A stretch of DNA of 64,000 nt from contig NC_133232.1 in the NCBI RefSeq assembly GCF_040436345.1, positions 26,628,315-26,692,314 on the forward strand, written 5' to 3'. Below, one piece after another: positions 35,869 through 48,028 of the stretch (the first letter of the stretch is position 1; each line of letters starts with the position of its first letter). The translations under genes were made by a program, and so were the position numbers. A model generated the notes under the pieces. The model worked only from the letters and a program-made list of their open reading frames with translations. It was not told the origin of the DNA and did not search any database. This DNA is from Pagrus major (taxonomy: Eukaryota > Chordata > Actinopteri > Spariformes > Sparidae).

Positions 35869-38800
35869 CAGCATCTTATTTGCATGATTAATTGAGGCTT
35901 AATGGTATTGGTGGTGTGTTGGGTTATTCATGCAGCCGCTGGTGTCAGTTTTTACTAACACACAAACATGGAGGTGAATCATCAACCACCTCGCTGGAAG
36001 TTAATTTGAACGATCAGGTTGTATTGTGTTCATTAACTAGTCACAGTCACTAATAGAAATGTTGTGGGTTGTTGTGGTGCGTCAGTTCCAGAAATGGAAC
36101 AAGTGCAGCAAATTCATCCCCATTATTCAGTCAGGGGGAGCAGAGTTATGGTTTTGCTGCCCTACTTTTTGTCTTTTAAAAAATAATCTCATCATCATAC
36201 AGTCCCTCCAACCAGGTGATTATACTGATGCAGTCTAGTAATGATCCCTGAAGAGATATCAGTGAAAACTACTTTAATAATTCAAGGTTTCATGGGTCAT
36301 GATCTTTTGGCAAACATCAGCTGGTTCCCTGAAAAGAGCTCAAGTGTCCATTACAAGCTACTGATATCCTACTCACACTTTACTCTACAATGTAAAGTGT
36401 AAGTAGGATATCATATGTAGAGTCTACATAATGTTTTTATAAACATAATTTGAAATATGAGAAATCCATTCTTCTAATAATCACTTCCAGTCCTGACCCT
36501 CCCGATTATATCCTACTGTTGATGGTTTTCATAGCATCCAACTAATCAACGCTGCTTCCTGACTTAATCAAAGAGGTTATGTTGTGAAGAAATGCAGGGA
36601 ATTTGTTTAAAATTACCTCCAACCAATTAAGTATCTTTCAAAAAAAGGAAATTTGGTCTTTGATGTTTAAGCTGTGACAAGGAGGTACTGACCTGTGAAT
36701 ATGCAGGAAATATAAATCATGATGTAAATTATTCCACGAAGATGGTTCAGAAAAAGCTCAGGTGAAAACACACGTGTTGGTTTTCTTTTGTTGTGATCTC
36801 ATGTGTTACTTTATACTTTCAGATGTCACATTTTAAATTCAGATGTGTGGACCTCCATTACATAAGACGGTGTTTCTGTTTCACACGCGATGAATAATTA
36901 CACATGCACAGAGTTACGGCTCACAGGTGCCTTTTGTGTAGAACATAGTCACTGATATAATGAATGTAAACTAGTTTTGCTGTGAATTTGCTTGATATTT
37001 TTCTAAATCAGACTTTTCTGGGGGAGTTTGAAGGTGCCAACGTGCAAAGTATAACAAACCATGAACACAATATGATCCCTCTGATGCTAAAATATGTGAT
37101 CAGGGTTGGTTTGCAGTTTATTTCCGCTTCTTTTTGTCTTCTGTGTGTAACTATGTTCATCCGTCTGTCTGTTGTCTTTGTGGAATTAAGAACAATTTGC
37201 TTCCATCTGATCAAAATCTCTAATCTCGTGTTATATTGAGCAAATGTCATTTTGATCTCTTACATGAGGATCAGACGATGTGAAAGATACTCTTACTACA
37301 CTCATGTCTGCCCGCTAGATAACCCACAATTAGAGTCTTAAAGTCCAAACAGTCTGTTTCTACTTAAGAACTTTTTTTTTCGGGGTAAAGAATTAATTTA
37401 CAGTCGGTCTTAAGCTTTATATCATTCAATCTGCCAGGAAGTTCATCTTAAAATTGGAGCTGCATCATTACTGACCTCACTGCAGCAGCTGTCAGATGAG
37501 ACTCAGTTATTGGACCGGTCCTAAAGTGGCCTCTAGTGGTGACTGCTGATTATTGCAACAACTGACCAATCTGAAAGAGATGTCACAGTTGTGTTTCATG
37601 GCTCTTGGACATTATTATCCAAAAATATCCACACAGGAGGATATTTTGCAAACTCTCACATCACATCAAACACCACATAATTGTTTTCTAAGGCCCTGCA
37701 CGCTCTTGTTTCATCCATGATAACAATGAATCAAACGTGTGAATACTGAAAATTTGAAAAGGATCACTAGTAGTGACGAGAATTTTAACCCCAGAATATA
37801 CAGCTGCCGTCATCTTTACAGAGTTTTATAGCGAGTTTCAGCTCATCCATATTTAACACAAATTTAAACAAAATTTTCTAAAAAATCTGCAACAAAAAAA
37901 AGAAAATGCACATTTCCATCCACTTCTGAAGCTGAATTATAGGAACCAGTTCATGGAAATAAGCAGTAGGTGACACTAATACTTCAGTCAGAAGTAGAAG
38001 AAGAGGGCCCAACGAGTTGATGCAAATACAAGCAATTTAACAAAGCCAGTCGGACCTCCGATGGTGGGAAGAAAATGTAGAAAACAAGATGTAAATATGG
38101 CATTTATATGTTTGAGGAAGGTTAAAGTCTCCTAATTATGGAAGCCTATATATATAATATATAATTTTTTTCTCATGAAGCTCGATTCTTGAGAATTTTC
38201 TGCGACTGGTGGAAATGGGCCTCCATACCTTATTGCTCTACAACAGATCTGATGATTTCTTCTCTTTGGTGGATGCTTCGGTCACATTCTTCATATGTCA
38301 TGTTTTTTGCATTCAGTTTTTATTAATCAACCAATTTCTCCACCTCCTGAAGCATAAAAACTTTCATCGATTTTTTTTATTTTTGACATTTGGCTTCCAC
38401 TCAGGTTTTTTATGTGCAAATTCAAAATACACATAAATCCGGTGGATGAAAACCCAGCTATTGTTAAGCTGTCTCCAGTCCTCAACTGACCTGTTTGAGT
38501 TCAATCTCACGGCTCTCATAATGTCATTATCTGCAGAAAGACACAGGTGAACACAGTCGCGCATTCAACAGCTAAGAGCTGATGTTTTCCTCAGCAGTTG
38601 GTGGAGACCAAAAACAGAGCTAAAAGAGACTGAATATTGGACTTACATTCATCAGGTGGACATAAACGTGACTACTGTAATTTTTATAGAAACACTTTTA
38701 TTTCACCAACCATCAGCCTCATCAGTGAACACTTTAATACAGACTGTGTTGTAAGGGAACATTTCTCTGTGAGCACCTCACCAGTTCACACTTGAGCACT

Positions 38801-41800
38801 AATTTCTCTAATTTTTCACATGCTTTTGTCTTCATTTAAGTCGTTTTTTAACATATTGAGTCAATAACAATAATACTACTGAGCCAACGAAATGTCTTTT
38901 GGTTCCTATGTGTACTGATACTGTGTACAGAGTAGATAGGCTGCTGTACAAGAGTGTGTTTCAGCTTTGGAGAAGGAACATTCAGACCTAAATTTAAAGA
39001 ACTAATGGGTACAATTTACTTCATGGTGTGCTGCACATGTACACACAGACACACACAGACAGACTCACACAGACACACAGACAAGCTGTGCTCTCCATAT
39101 GGAAGCACTGTAGTAAGGATCATGCCAAATCTGCCTGTGGAGAGATTTGTTGACAGATGCTTTGTACGAGCTCAGCTGACCACTTATTGCTGCACTCATA
39201 ACCTCAACTTATGATTTTAATGTGTTGCCATTTTAGAAAACCTGACCGAACTGGTTCTGGGATGTTAGAGGTCAAACTCAGCGAGAGCTCAAACCAACTC
39301 TGACATTGAGCCGTCACGTCCTGCAGAGTGTGACCCGAGGTGACACGGACACTGTGGGGCTCGTAAGCCGTCCTTTGCTCTGGTGGTCGCTTTTTCATTA
39401 GTTTAAAAGTTTAGCACGGTTTGAACCGCGGGACATCTAATTCTTCATGGAAAACAGACAATCACGCTCGGAGAGAATTCTGTGTATCTCCAAAAACGTT
39501 CAAGGAATCAGGAAACAAACTCGTTATTACTTTCAGAGCAATGTGTGTGACGAGCTGATTTTAGAGCTACACAAAATTTTTACATAATGTTGCTTTAAAA
39601 TGTGTTTTATACAAGCTTTGTTTGTTTTTGTTTAGTTTCCATTAGTGCAAGTTTTTAAAAATCAGACTTTTCTAGAAGGGTTTTGATGATGCATGTCTGC
39701 AAACTCTGACAAAATATGAACACAATATGATCTCTTTGATGCCCTGAGAGACTTCTGCTTTATTGACAGAAATCTGACTTGTAGGCAAAATATATCACAG
39801 CTGACTGGAAAGTTGGAAGTTGGAAGTTACTCTAGTCTAATTATACCCTCTGTCTGCATGCTGACTAGATCGCTAACAATTACAGTTTGTAAGTCCAAAC
39901 AGTCTGTTTCTACCAAAATTTCATTTACAATGGTCACTCTTAAGCTGCACATCAGCTTATGAGAGAAAATGTTTTATCTTTGTCTTGCGTGTGAAACGGA
40001 TGAGTTTCATACTGCACATCACCCCCTTTTTTTTGTTACGCAACTTCGTTCTGTGTCTTATGATGATGATGTTTAGCAAAAAAAAATCTTTCACTAAAAG
40101 TCTGTTAAGAAATAGAAGTGTGCAGACACAAAACTGTCTCTATTCTCAGCTGAATTCGATATTTTTAATATCTTTGGATTTAATTAAGTGTACAGCGCTC
40201 ATGTTGACATCATTTCCTCCACACTTTTGCCTCCTGGCTTCCATCTCTGTGCTGTATCCCACTCTCCTTTTTCTTTTCCCATCTTCCCCTTTAATCTCAA
40301 ATGGAAGGGATTAATCCCTCTCTGTTATGCCGTCTTAATTCTCCCTCTAAAACTCCTTGTACTGTCGATAAAGTCATTTGAATGCTTGTGCAACATGTTG
40401 GAGAGGGAGGAGAGAGAGACAGGGAGAGAGGAGGAGGAGGGGGGGATTAAAAGCGTTGGTCGGTGTGAAGAGAAAGAGACAGTGATGCTGCCGATGTGAG
40501 GAGCGAACTGCTTTTAGTGGGGAGTTCATTGGATCAGATAGAGATGGTTGGACTCATGCAGGATTGCTCATGCATGGATTAAATCTCTGTGGTGTCAGAT
40601 GTGACGACTGGTAACCAGCATGGGACAAATGAGAGGGTTTCTCTAAGTTTAGAGCCTGAGCTGGACCTCTGAGGAGTCCGAACAGAGGAGGGAAGAAGAG
40701 ATAAAAACAGATAAATAAGATCAGAGAGAAGAGTGGGTGAGATTTCTTGTCAAGCAGGGGTGGTTGGGTAATGGGCAACTGCACCAAACCATCTCAAGAC
40801 AATATGAAAAAGGTAAGAGCACTTTGTCTCGTCTCTTGATGCTTTCGCTTGTACTTGCTAAGTGACAAATTTGCTTTTGTTGGTCTTAACAAATTCTGAG
40901 ATTGTCAAACTTCTCAGCAGCTTTGAGCATGGACATTCATTCTCGTCATTGTCTTGTCAAATAACGATAGTTCAAAAGACCACTTACTAGCTTTTGGAGC
41001 TCTCTTTGAAACATATCTTAATCATTTAATCTCTGGATTATAGTTTTGATAATTGTTAATGTTCTTAAATGCAGAAAACAGCAAAAGATATTCGTCGAAA
41101 ACAGCAGTGCTGGTTGTCTTAAACCTCATCATGCGAGAAGTTTTTGATGTTAGTTGCAAGAAAATTCAAAAATGTTCCCTTTTTAACATTTTACTGCGGC
41201 AGTGTCAGTCATCAGACCAGACGCTTAGCAGGACTATCAGCAGAATGTACACAAACTGTACTGAAAATGTTGAGATCGAGACATTAAAGTTAAAGTTAAT
41301 AGCCGATGTGAGTGGTCGCCTTGAAATAATAAGCGGCTTATGTAATGCAGGCTTACAGCCACATTCTGTCTAATGTTTGCGTGACTAGAAAACCTCTTCT
41401 GTGTGGCTTGTTCCTTGAAAGATGTGATGTTTTATGTGTGAAGAAGTCATGTAGACAGTACTTGACTGACAGAGTGGTCCAGTAACAGCCTGGTCTGCCT
41501 CTGAAGGGGGTAAAGGATGGTAAGGGGAGGTCAGTGGGCCAGCAGGAAGAGGAGGATCAGGACGTGGAGGAAAAGCCGGTCTACGATTCTTTCGGTGCTC
41601 TGGTGAAGAACTGCAACATGCTGCACAACATCGTTGGCCCGGCCTGCATCTTCCTTAAAGAGGGCTTTTCACAGACACTCGTATGTAACACAGCACAAAC
41701 CCCCGGTGCCACTTTTTCCACTCATCGTGATTCATTTTCATCCCCACATCGTGACTGACCCTCCTGCTGTCCACCACAACAGCTGTGTCATCCCATCCCC

Positions 41801-44800
41801 GACCCGGGTCACACGATCCAATCTGCTGGCACATGCTCAGAGGGGTCGATCAATCAGTTCCATGGAAATTATTGACCGGCATTTTTGGAACTTACTCTAA
41901 AACGTGTGGTACATTGTGATTCAGGGCAAAGTGAACCTCCGACCGGGCAAAGTGGGCGACTGCCCCTGAAGGCTCCAGATTCACTGCGAGAAAAAGTGAG
42001 TCCACTGTGGGCTCATAGCAGGTTCATTAACTCATCAAACAAGGCTGTACAAAAATGATGAAGTGTGCTGGGGTTCCCATCTGGCATATATAGACAGTGG
42101 TATTCAGATCCTTCAGTGAGTAAAAGTATTACCACGGTATAAAAATACTGTGTTACAGGTAAAGTTGTGCATTTAAAAAGTACATACGTAAGCAACATAG
42201 CTTGATTGAATTAAAGGAGACTGTTGGGCCTTAGAGGTATTTGTCTAATGAGAGCCTAGTTATTGATGTATTAATGCGTCATTAATGTTGCAGCTGGTGA
42301 AGAAGGAGATCATTTTATTTCCTTTATAAACTGCAGTGTAGCTTTAACTTTATAATATATAAATATATATATATATTCTATATATCAGAATTTAGTTTAG
42401 TTGATTTACATTTTGTATTAATAATCTGAATTTGTAATATAACTAATGTTGTTAAATAAATGTAGAACACATTTTACATTCAGACTGAGTGGAGTAGAAA
42501 TATCAATGAGCATAAAATAAGTACAAGTACCTCAGAACTGTACTTACATGCAGTACTTTGCAACTGTAACAGAAAATCTCACATTAAAGGAGCAGTGCAA
42601 CACTTTGTCCCTCGTTGTCAAGTGAGATCACGTCTCCTCATATTGTAATTTGGTTTGAACTTCAGTGAGAAAAATGAGGCCGAGGGCGAGCAAAGCGAAT
42701 TAAATGATCTGAGAGGATTTTGTCATATCGTTTCCTCTCTAAAGCTCTTAGCCTAACATCCTTGATACCGAACCACAACACCCACTGTGTGACTGTGTGC
42801 TTTTGTACGGGCGGACTTGCATGCGAGCTTAAGTGCTATGTGCAAGATTTAGAGTATATGTGTATTTATGTGCGTCAGAACGGTGGACATGTGTCCGAGG
42901 GCCTCTGGACTAACTAAACCTCCCAAATCTCATAATCTCCAGATGTGTGTCGCCTGACAAATAAATCTGGTTACCCTTTGTGATTTATGGTACATGAATT
43001 GTCATGTACATCATAATGCAGTTTAATCCATATAGATTTAGAAAGTGTTTTTCATTTGAAGATGTTCTGGGTCTGTCTGTCTAATACAGCTTACTGAACA
43101 CTAACATTTGTCAGTCGTGTTGAAGTATGACATCCAGACTATTATACGGGCACAAGCTCAGATTTTTCGAAGTAATTTAAATGTAAATATAACATTTTAT
43201 ACCATTCACAAAGTTTAACCACATGAAGCCAAACCCCACTGATCATTTCTATCATTTCTTCTGTTTGTGTTTGTGCATCATTTCCCTGTTCACTGGCTTT
43301 CTGGTTGTTGCTGCAACGATGTTCCCTTTAATCCGACTGTGTTTATATATCTGCACTATGCCGAACAAGCTCTCTAAATATTTCCAGCATGACTGTTTTG
43401 TGAGTGTTTTAGCACTTTATGAAGAGAGAAGCTAATGTTTGTCTCTGCTTCGTCCAACAGGACAGAGAGCTGAGGCCAGAGGAGATTGAAGGTGAGGTGG
43501 TTTCAGTGTCTTTACATCACATCAACATGACGGTCGAGTTAAAAACATTGACACGTGTTTTCTGTGCGTTTCCATCAGAGCTCCGTGAGGCGTTTGTGGA
43601 GTTTGACAGGAACAAAAAAGGCTACATCAGTCACAAAGACCTGGGGGAGTGCATGAGGACCATGGGATACATGCCAACAGAGATGGAGCTCATCGAACTG
43701 AGCCAGCAGATCTGTGAGTGGAACAACAGCCTGGAACATCTGAGAGAACAGAGAAGAGTAGAACACAGTAGAACAGAAACATAGAAATTATTATGCACAG
43801 GACATAAGAAGTTTATGTATTGTGTCTGTGGTTCGAATGTTAAAATGTTTATTCTTATGTGGAATTTTTCATTTACATTTGGAAAAAGGAATTTACCTTT
43901 AAATGTGACATTTTTGTAAGGGATAGAAAAAAGAAAAGAAACAGAAATAGGAACCGAAATGGGAACAGGAAGAGAAAAGAAAGGTAAGGAACACAAAATA
44001 AAATAAAATAATAAAATGTAAAATATCTGTAAAATTACTGTCAACGGTCGCTACATAGCAAAATGCAAAAAAAAGAGAAAAACTAATTTAAAAAAAATAA
44101 ATAATAAATTAGATTTTCGAAATTGAATCATTAAATTAAAATCTTTAAAAAATAGGTAAAATATATCAGGATGAGAATGACAGGGACAGACAGATCACAG
44201 CAATAACAGAACAGAACTGTCTGAAGTTTATATTAGATGAATAAATTCTTACAATCGTTAAAATAAAATAGTCGCTTGTGTTTGCTGTAAATACAATTGA
44301 TTACTAATACTTCAATGAATTGTAATTTAAGGTAGAATATGTAAACATGACAGAAAATGATTATGAGCCATGATGATTAGTTTAGAGAGCACAGACTGAC
44401 ATGAGCCGTGTGTTGCAGGCGGAGGTAAAGTGGACTTTGAGGACTTTGTGGAGCTGATGGGACCCAAGATGCTGGCAGAGACAGCAGACATGATCGGAGT
44501 CAAGGAGCTACGAGATGCATTCAAAGAGGTCGGTGATGTTGGGAGGCATTTTGACACTTTGGATCACAAGTTTTTGAGATGGAGCCATCGATCGTTTGAT
44601 TATGACAGGTCAAACATCTGCTGTGTAAAGGATCTATGAATCTGATCCATGTGGGAACAATAAAGAAACAAAAGTTGTGCTCAGTCGGTAAATCTTGGGA
44701 TGCACATTACAAACAAACACTGGTGCGAACTTAAGGCGCATGTAGAGGAGAAAGAGGGTGAACTCTTGATTAAAAAAGCCTGTAACACTTATATGGGTAA

Positions 44801-46051
44801 GTATTTAGTATATGGATGATTCATGACACAATCAGACAAGTTATTACAAAACAAGACAAAACCTACCGTTGACCTATTTAAGTCATATCTATCTAAGACC
44901 TTTATCACAACAGAAGAGTGCACTCTGCTCTTCCAGGGTCTTGTTACTGAGGATGTTGACTCACTGGAAAAATCTTACTGGCAGCTGAGTCATCGTCAGT
45001 GTTGTTTATTGCAGCTGTTTTTGTCCTGTTACGACAAGTCAAAATGTCTGCTGTGGGAAAAAAAAGGTCTACTGAGACAACAGGTGGGAGATAAAGAGAT
45101 ATTCAGATATTACTCATGAGAGCTCCCTGATGCTGGTAAAGGTATCATGATTCAGGTTTTGCGAGATTTAGTCAGAGAGCATGAAAAGTACAAGATTACA
45201 CAAAGAGGGAGGAAATGGTGACCGGTTAACACTGACTGTGTTTGTACTGTTTTCTGATGTTGTTGCTGGTTGATAAACCTCTCATATAGGTAACACTTAC
45301 CGAACCATGAAATACTTTATAATACATGTATTAAACAATTGTAAAGGTTCATTAACATCAGTTGCAACTTTCTAATGGCCAAATCATGTTTAAAGATGAA
45401 CTATAAACAGTATTTTGTGACCGTTTACAGCTTTACAATAAGTAATTGCTTAAGAAATGGGTTATTAAGCATTTCATTGTTTGTTTATATGGAAATAACT
45501 TTTAACTACAGCTTAATTAAGTATAATTTTCCTTTTATAAATGCTGGTTATTACACACCATGTGTCAGGGTGGGGTGAGGCATTACTTCAGCCTCATAAG
45601 GGCGTCATGCCAGACAAAGTTTGGGAAACAGGGCACCATGTGAAGGATTTGACAATTTCTTTCTTTGGTGCCATCCAGTGGTAGTATAAAAAAAGAGATT
45701 CAGGCTGTACTGAAAGCATACTATAAGTATTTGTATTGAAACATGATTAAATCAGATGTGATGTGTATCTGTGTGTGTGTGTTCAGTTTGACTCTAACGG
45801 TGATGGTCAGATCAGTCTAATTGAGCTGCGTGAGGCCATGAAGAAGCTGATGGGAGAACAAGTGACCAACAGAGAGATCAACGAGATCCTCCGAGACGTC
45901 GACCTCAACGGAGACGGCCTGGTGGACTTTGAGGGTGAGAGAAATTGACTTTGCCTTCCTGGGATCCGTCTCAGAACACATTCGTCCTCGTCTTCAACCC
46001 TCACTCTTCTCTTTTGTCTTTCCAGAGTTTGTGCGGATGATGTCTCGCTGA
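32053..46051 (+). CDS. cabp2: Calcium-binding protein 2-like (CaBP family), two alternative starts
   Basis: Shared exons 43461-43491, 43579-43713, 44419-44528, 45787-45934 and 46026-46051 encode the EF-hand body ending [11 protein letters not shown]. Start A uses exons 32053-32136 and 33026-33298 (268 residues in all; basic [10 protein letters not shown] tract, then [15 protein letters not shown]). Start B uses 40771-40812 and 41507-41680 (221 residues; MGNCTKPS myristoylation signal, then [14 protein letters not shown]). All joins keep phase. CaBPs are calmodulin-like regulators of Cav channels and other targets in retina, hair cells and neurons. EF3 ([12 protein letters not shown]) and EF4 ([12 protein letters not shown]) are canonical; EF2 lacks a loop, as is usual. 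EF1 ([12 protein letters not shown]) has Lys at loop position 5 and Asp at 12. CaBP2 is favoured over CaBP1 because MNL is absent before GGKVDFEDF and NGDGLVDF is present. Confidence 0.85.
32314..32677. mobile_element. MITE with TTAA ends
   Basis: Bounded by TTAA at 32314-32317 and 32674-32677. The left end AAGGTGCGCTATGTAGTTTT matches the reverse complement of the right end (AAGGAGCACTATGCAGTTCT) over about 35 bp. It is noncoding and lies in the first intron of CaBP isoform A. Confidence 0.75.
33317..33373 (+). repeat. (TG)n microsatellite
   Basis: TG run with one interruption, 18 bp past the donor of the second exon of CaBP isoform A. Confidence 0.9.
35141..35330 (+). repeat. Teleost GGGGTGGAAAGTAACTAAGT repeat
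   Basis: Begins GGGGTGGAAAGTAACTAAGT and continues with TACATTTCCTCGAGTAT and ...TTTTTACTTGAGTAAAAGATCTGAA, a dispersed nonautonomous element I recognise from many fish. Noncoding, in a CaBP intron. Confidence 0.6.
35478..35868 (+). repeat. Cluster of three (CA)n microsatellites
   Basis: Long CA runs at about 35478-35557, 35635-35691 and 35821-35868, separated by unique sequence, within a CaBP intron. Confidence 0.92.
36363..36412. repeat. Short hairpin, 21-bp stem
   Basis: GATATCCTACTCACACTTTA and its complement face each other across an 8-base loop (36384-36391) with one mismatch (36363-36383 against 36392-36412). It lies in a CaBP intron. Confidence 0.75.
36990..37430 (+). repeat. Diverged direct repeat, copy 1 (CaBP intron)
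   Basis: Shares ordered blocks with 39590-39960: ATCAGACTTTTCT, GAACACAATATGATC.CT, AGTCCAAACAGTCTGTTTCTAC and TCTTAAGCT. Copies lie about 2.6 kb apart in the same orientation, either as an old dispersed element or a local duplication. Confidence 0.65.
39590..39960 (+). repeat. Diverged direct repeat, copy 2 (CaBP intron)
   Basis: Partner of 36990-37430, with the same blocks in the same order and different spacing. Noncoding. Confidence 0.65.
42090..42590 (+). repeat. Teleost dispersed repeat (TAAAAGTATTACCACGGTAT type)
   Basis: Contains GTATTCAGATCCTTCAGTGA, GTAAAAGTATTACCACGGTA, AAAATACTGTGTTACAGGTA and later GAGTAGAAATATCAATGAGC and AGTACCTCAGAACTGTACTT, the ordered words of a very common fish element. 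Noncoding, in a CaBP intron. Confidence 0.65.
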
Positions 46052-46388
46052 CCGGCCCAGCTGCCCAACACGTCAGACGGACACACACATTATGCAACTG
46101 CTGGATTAGTTAGTGAACATTATTTTGCTGCTCTTAAAAGCACTTATCTAAAATTGTATTTTTTTATATTAAATTAAAAAAAAAAGAAAAAAGTTTTAAG
46201 TAGACAAATATGAGACGAATAGCCGTAGATCTGAGGTGCAACACAAAGTATTTTAACAGCTGCAAAACATATCAGAAGCTTCATAGAAAAACATTTACGA
46301 CTGTGTTTTTTAGATGTATTTTTATATAATCAATGTTTGTTCTTTGAGTGTAAAATCCTGTTTGTAAATCTGTAAAAAATCTTTTTTA

Positions 46389-46394
46389 ATTAAA
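46389..46394 (+). terminator. cabp2: Probable polyadenylation signal of the CaBP gene
   Basis: ATTAAA in an AT-rich stretch about 340 nt past the stop codon. Other A-rich hexamers nearby make the choice uncertain. Confidence 0.4.
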
Positions 46395-46465
46395 GATATG
46401 TACAAAAATCAGATGAATGGGTAAATTATTCCAACCGGGTAAACTGATGAAAGGTAAACAAAGGA

Positions 46466-46746
46466 GGATCTATTGGCATAAAGGGAATAGTTTCTTCATG
46501 ATTATGTTTTCATTAGTGTATATTCACCTGAAGGTAAGGTATTGTTGTGTTTTCGTTTAAAATGAGCCTTTCATATCTACAGATTCTTCCACAGAGTCCG
46601 TGTTGCACTGCCATGTTTCTACAGTAGCCCAGAACAGACAAACCAAACACCGACTGTACAGGAGGGTCAAGCGAGGGATTGTTCAGTTGGTTGCAATCTG
46701 CAACCTCACCACTAAATGTCACTAAGTCCTACACGCTGGACCTTTA
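46466..46746 (-). mobile_element. Truncated teleost MITE (TTAAAGGTCCAGCGTG family)
   Basis: On the minus strand it begins TTTAAAGGTCCAGCGTGTAG, then CATTTAGTGGTGAGGTTGCA, TCTGTTCTGGGCTACTGTAG and AAACATGGCAGTGCAACACG, the ordered blocks of a very abundant fish element. The internal part is shortened and the far end is not intact. It lies just past the CaBP 3' end. Confidence 0.7.
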
Positions 46747-47547
46747 AATGGAGATTCAACGAGAACAAACCCTGCCCGCGCCGAGGTAAACCTATAGTGA
46801 GTCGGACAGTCAGAAGCACAAACATCATGTGGACACAGCTCACTTTAATCTTCAAACAACTTGTAAGCATGAATAGAAGAACAAATGGAAGATTCAGCTA
46901 CAGAAAAATAATTAATTTCATATTAAATCATATTTAAATATATATTTTTATTCTATATATTCTGTATAAAAAACACGTATATGTAATATTCTTAAAATAA
47001 AGTTGTGTTTGAATAGCATGAAAAATTCTGACTTGTTTTCATTAGAAATCATTTAATTCTTCTCATTTTCAATTAATTTGAATAATTACTGGGTCTATAT
47101 AAAGACAGGGTTTTGGCCCTACACACCAATATATCGCTATGTCACATGATCGTCATCACAGCTTGTTCTCTTTTTCTACACACTGCATTTTATTTATTTT
47201 AACAAAGCATGTTTGACTCAGAGGTATTTTGTAGCTGACCATGCAAAGCTTTCCTAACCCCATTCAACATGACTACAATAGTGTTTGTTCACTTTGACAA
47301 CTATAGTTTCACAATTAAAACTATGAACTACGAAGTATCACACACATAACAAACTGGATCGAAATATTTCAAGGAAACATTAAAAATACTGAACTTCAGA
47401 AAAGCGATGATTAATGAAATGGATAAATCTGACATTTTTACTCATCTTGTTATTTTATTTGTCATTTTTGCTCATTAACATTTTCATTCAGGTGATTTAT
47501 CAGTAATAATTACCAACAACAACATATTTGAAATCAAGATTTTCCTT

Positions 47548-47553
47548 TTTATT
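47548..47553 (-). terminator. crybb1: Polyadenylation signal of crybb1
   Basis: AATAAA on the minus strand about 475 nt past the crybb1 stop at 48029. Confidence 0.6.
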
Positions 47554-48028
47554 GAAAACTTGGCCAGGATTCTGTACAGCAGAGAGGGTGTGCAAAGCAC
47601 AGGGGCGAGAGGTCGGGGGGCAGGGGGCTCTAGGGACTCAGTTTCTCATGGTGTATCGGACCCTGAGCCGAGAATCGAGTGTGTAAAACAGCCAGAGGAG
47701 TCGTGTAACCTCTTTGGTGTTTCAGAGGACTGTGGAGGGGAATGAAGTGAGGGACTAAAAAAAAGGGAGAAAAGGGGGGGAAGCAAAACTCAGCCCATAG
47801 GGGAGAAAGAGAAAAGTAGAGACAGAGAGGGATGGAGGGTGGTCCAGCTGGTCCTTCCACTGAGGTGTTGTCTCCAATTAGGGGCAGATCTAAATCCTCA
47901 CCCTTCCCCTCACTGCATTAGATTATTACTTGCACTGAGGTAAAGCCTCAGACATCTCTCCCCCTTTCCCTCTTCCTCCGCCCCTCTCCCTCACTTCCGC
48001 TCTTTCTCTTTCTCTCCTTCCCTGAGCC

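Noticed and set aside
35416-35885. Frames rich in Cys-Val or His-Thr
   Set aside because: Translations of CA/TG microsatellites.
44823-45119. 98-codon plus-strand frame ([13 protein letters not shown]...)
   Set aside because: Sits in a CaBP intron with no recognised family and no fitting splice signals. It could be a fossil of some element, but I cannot support it.
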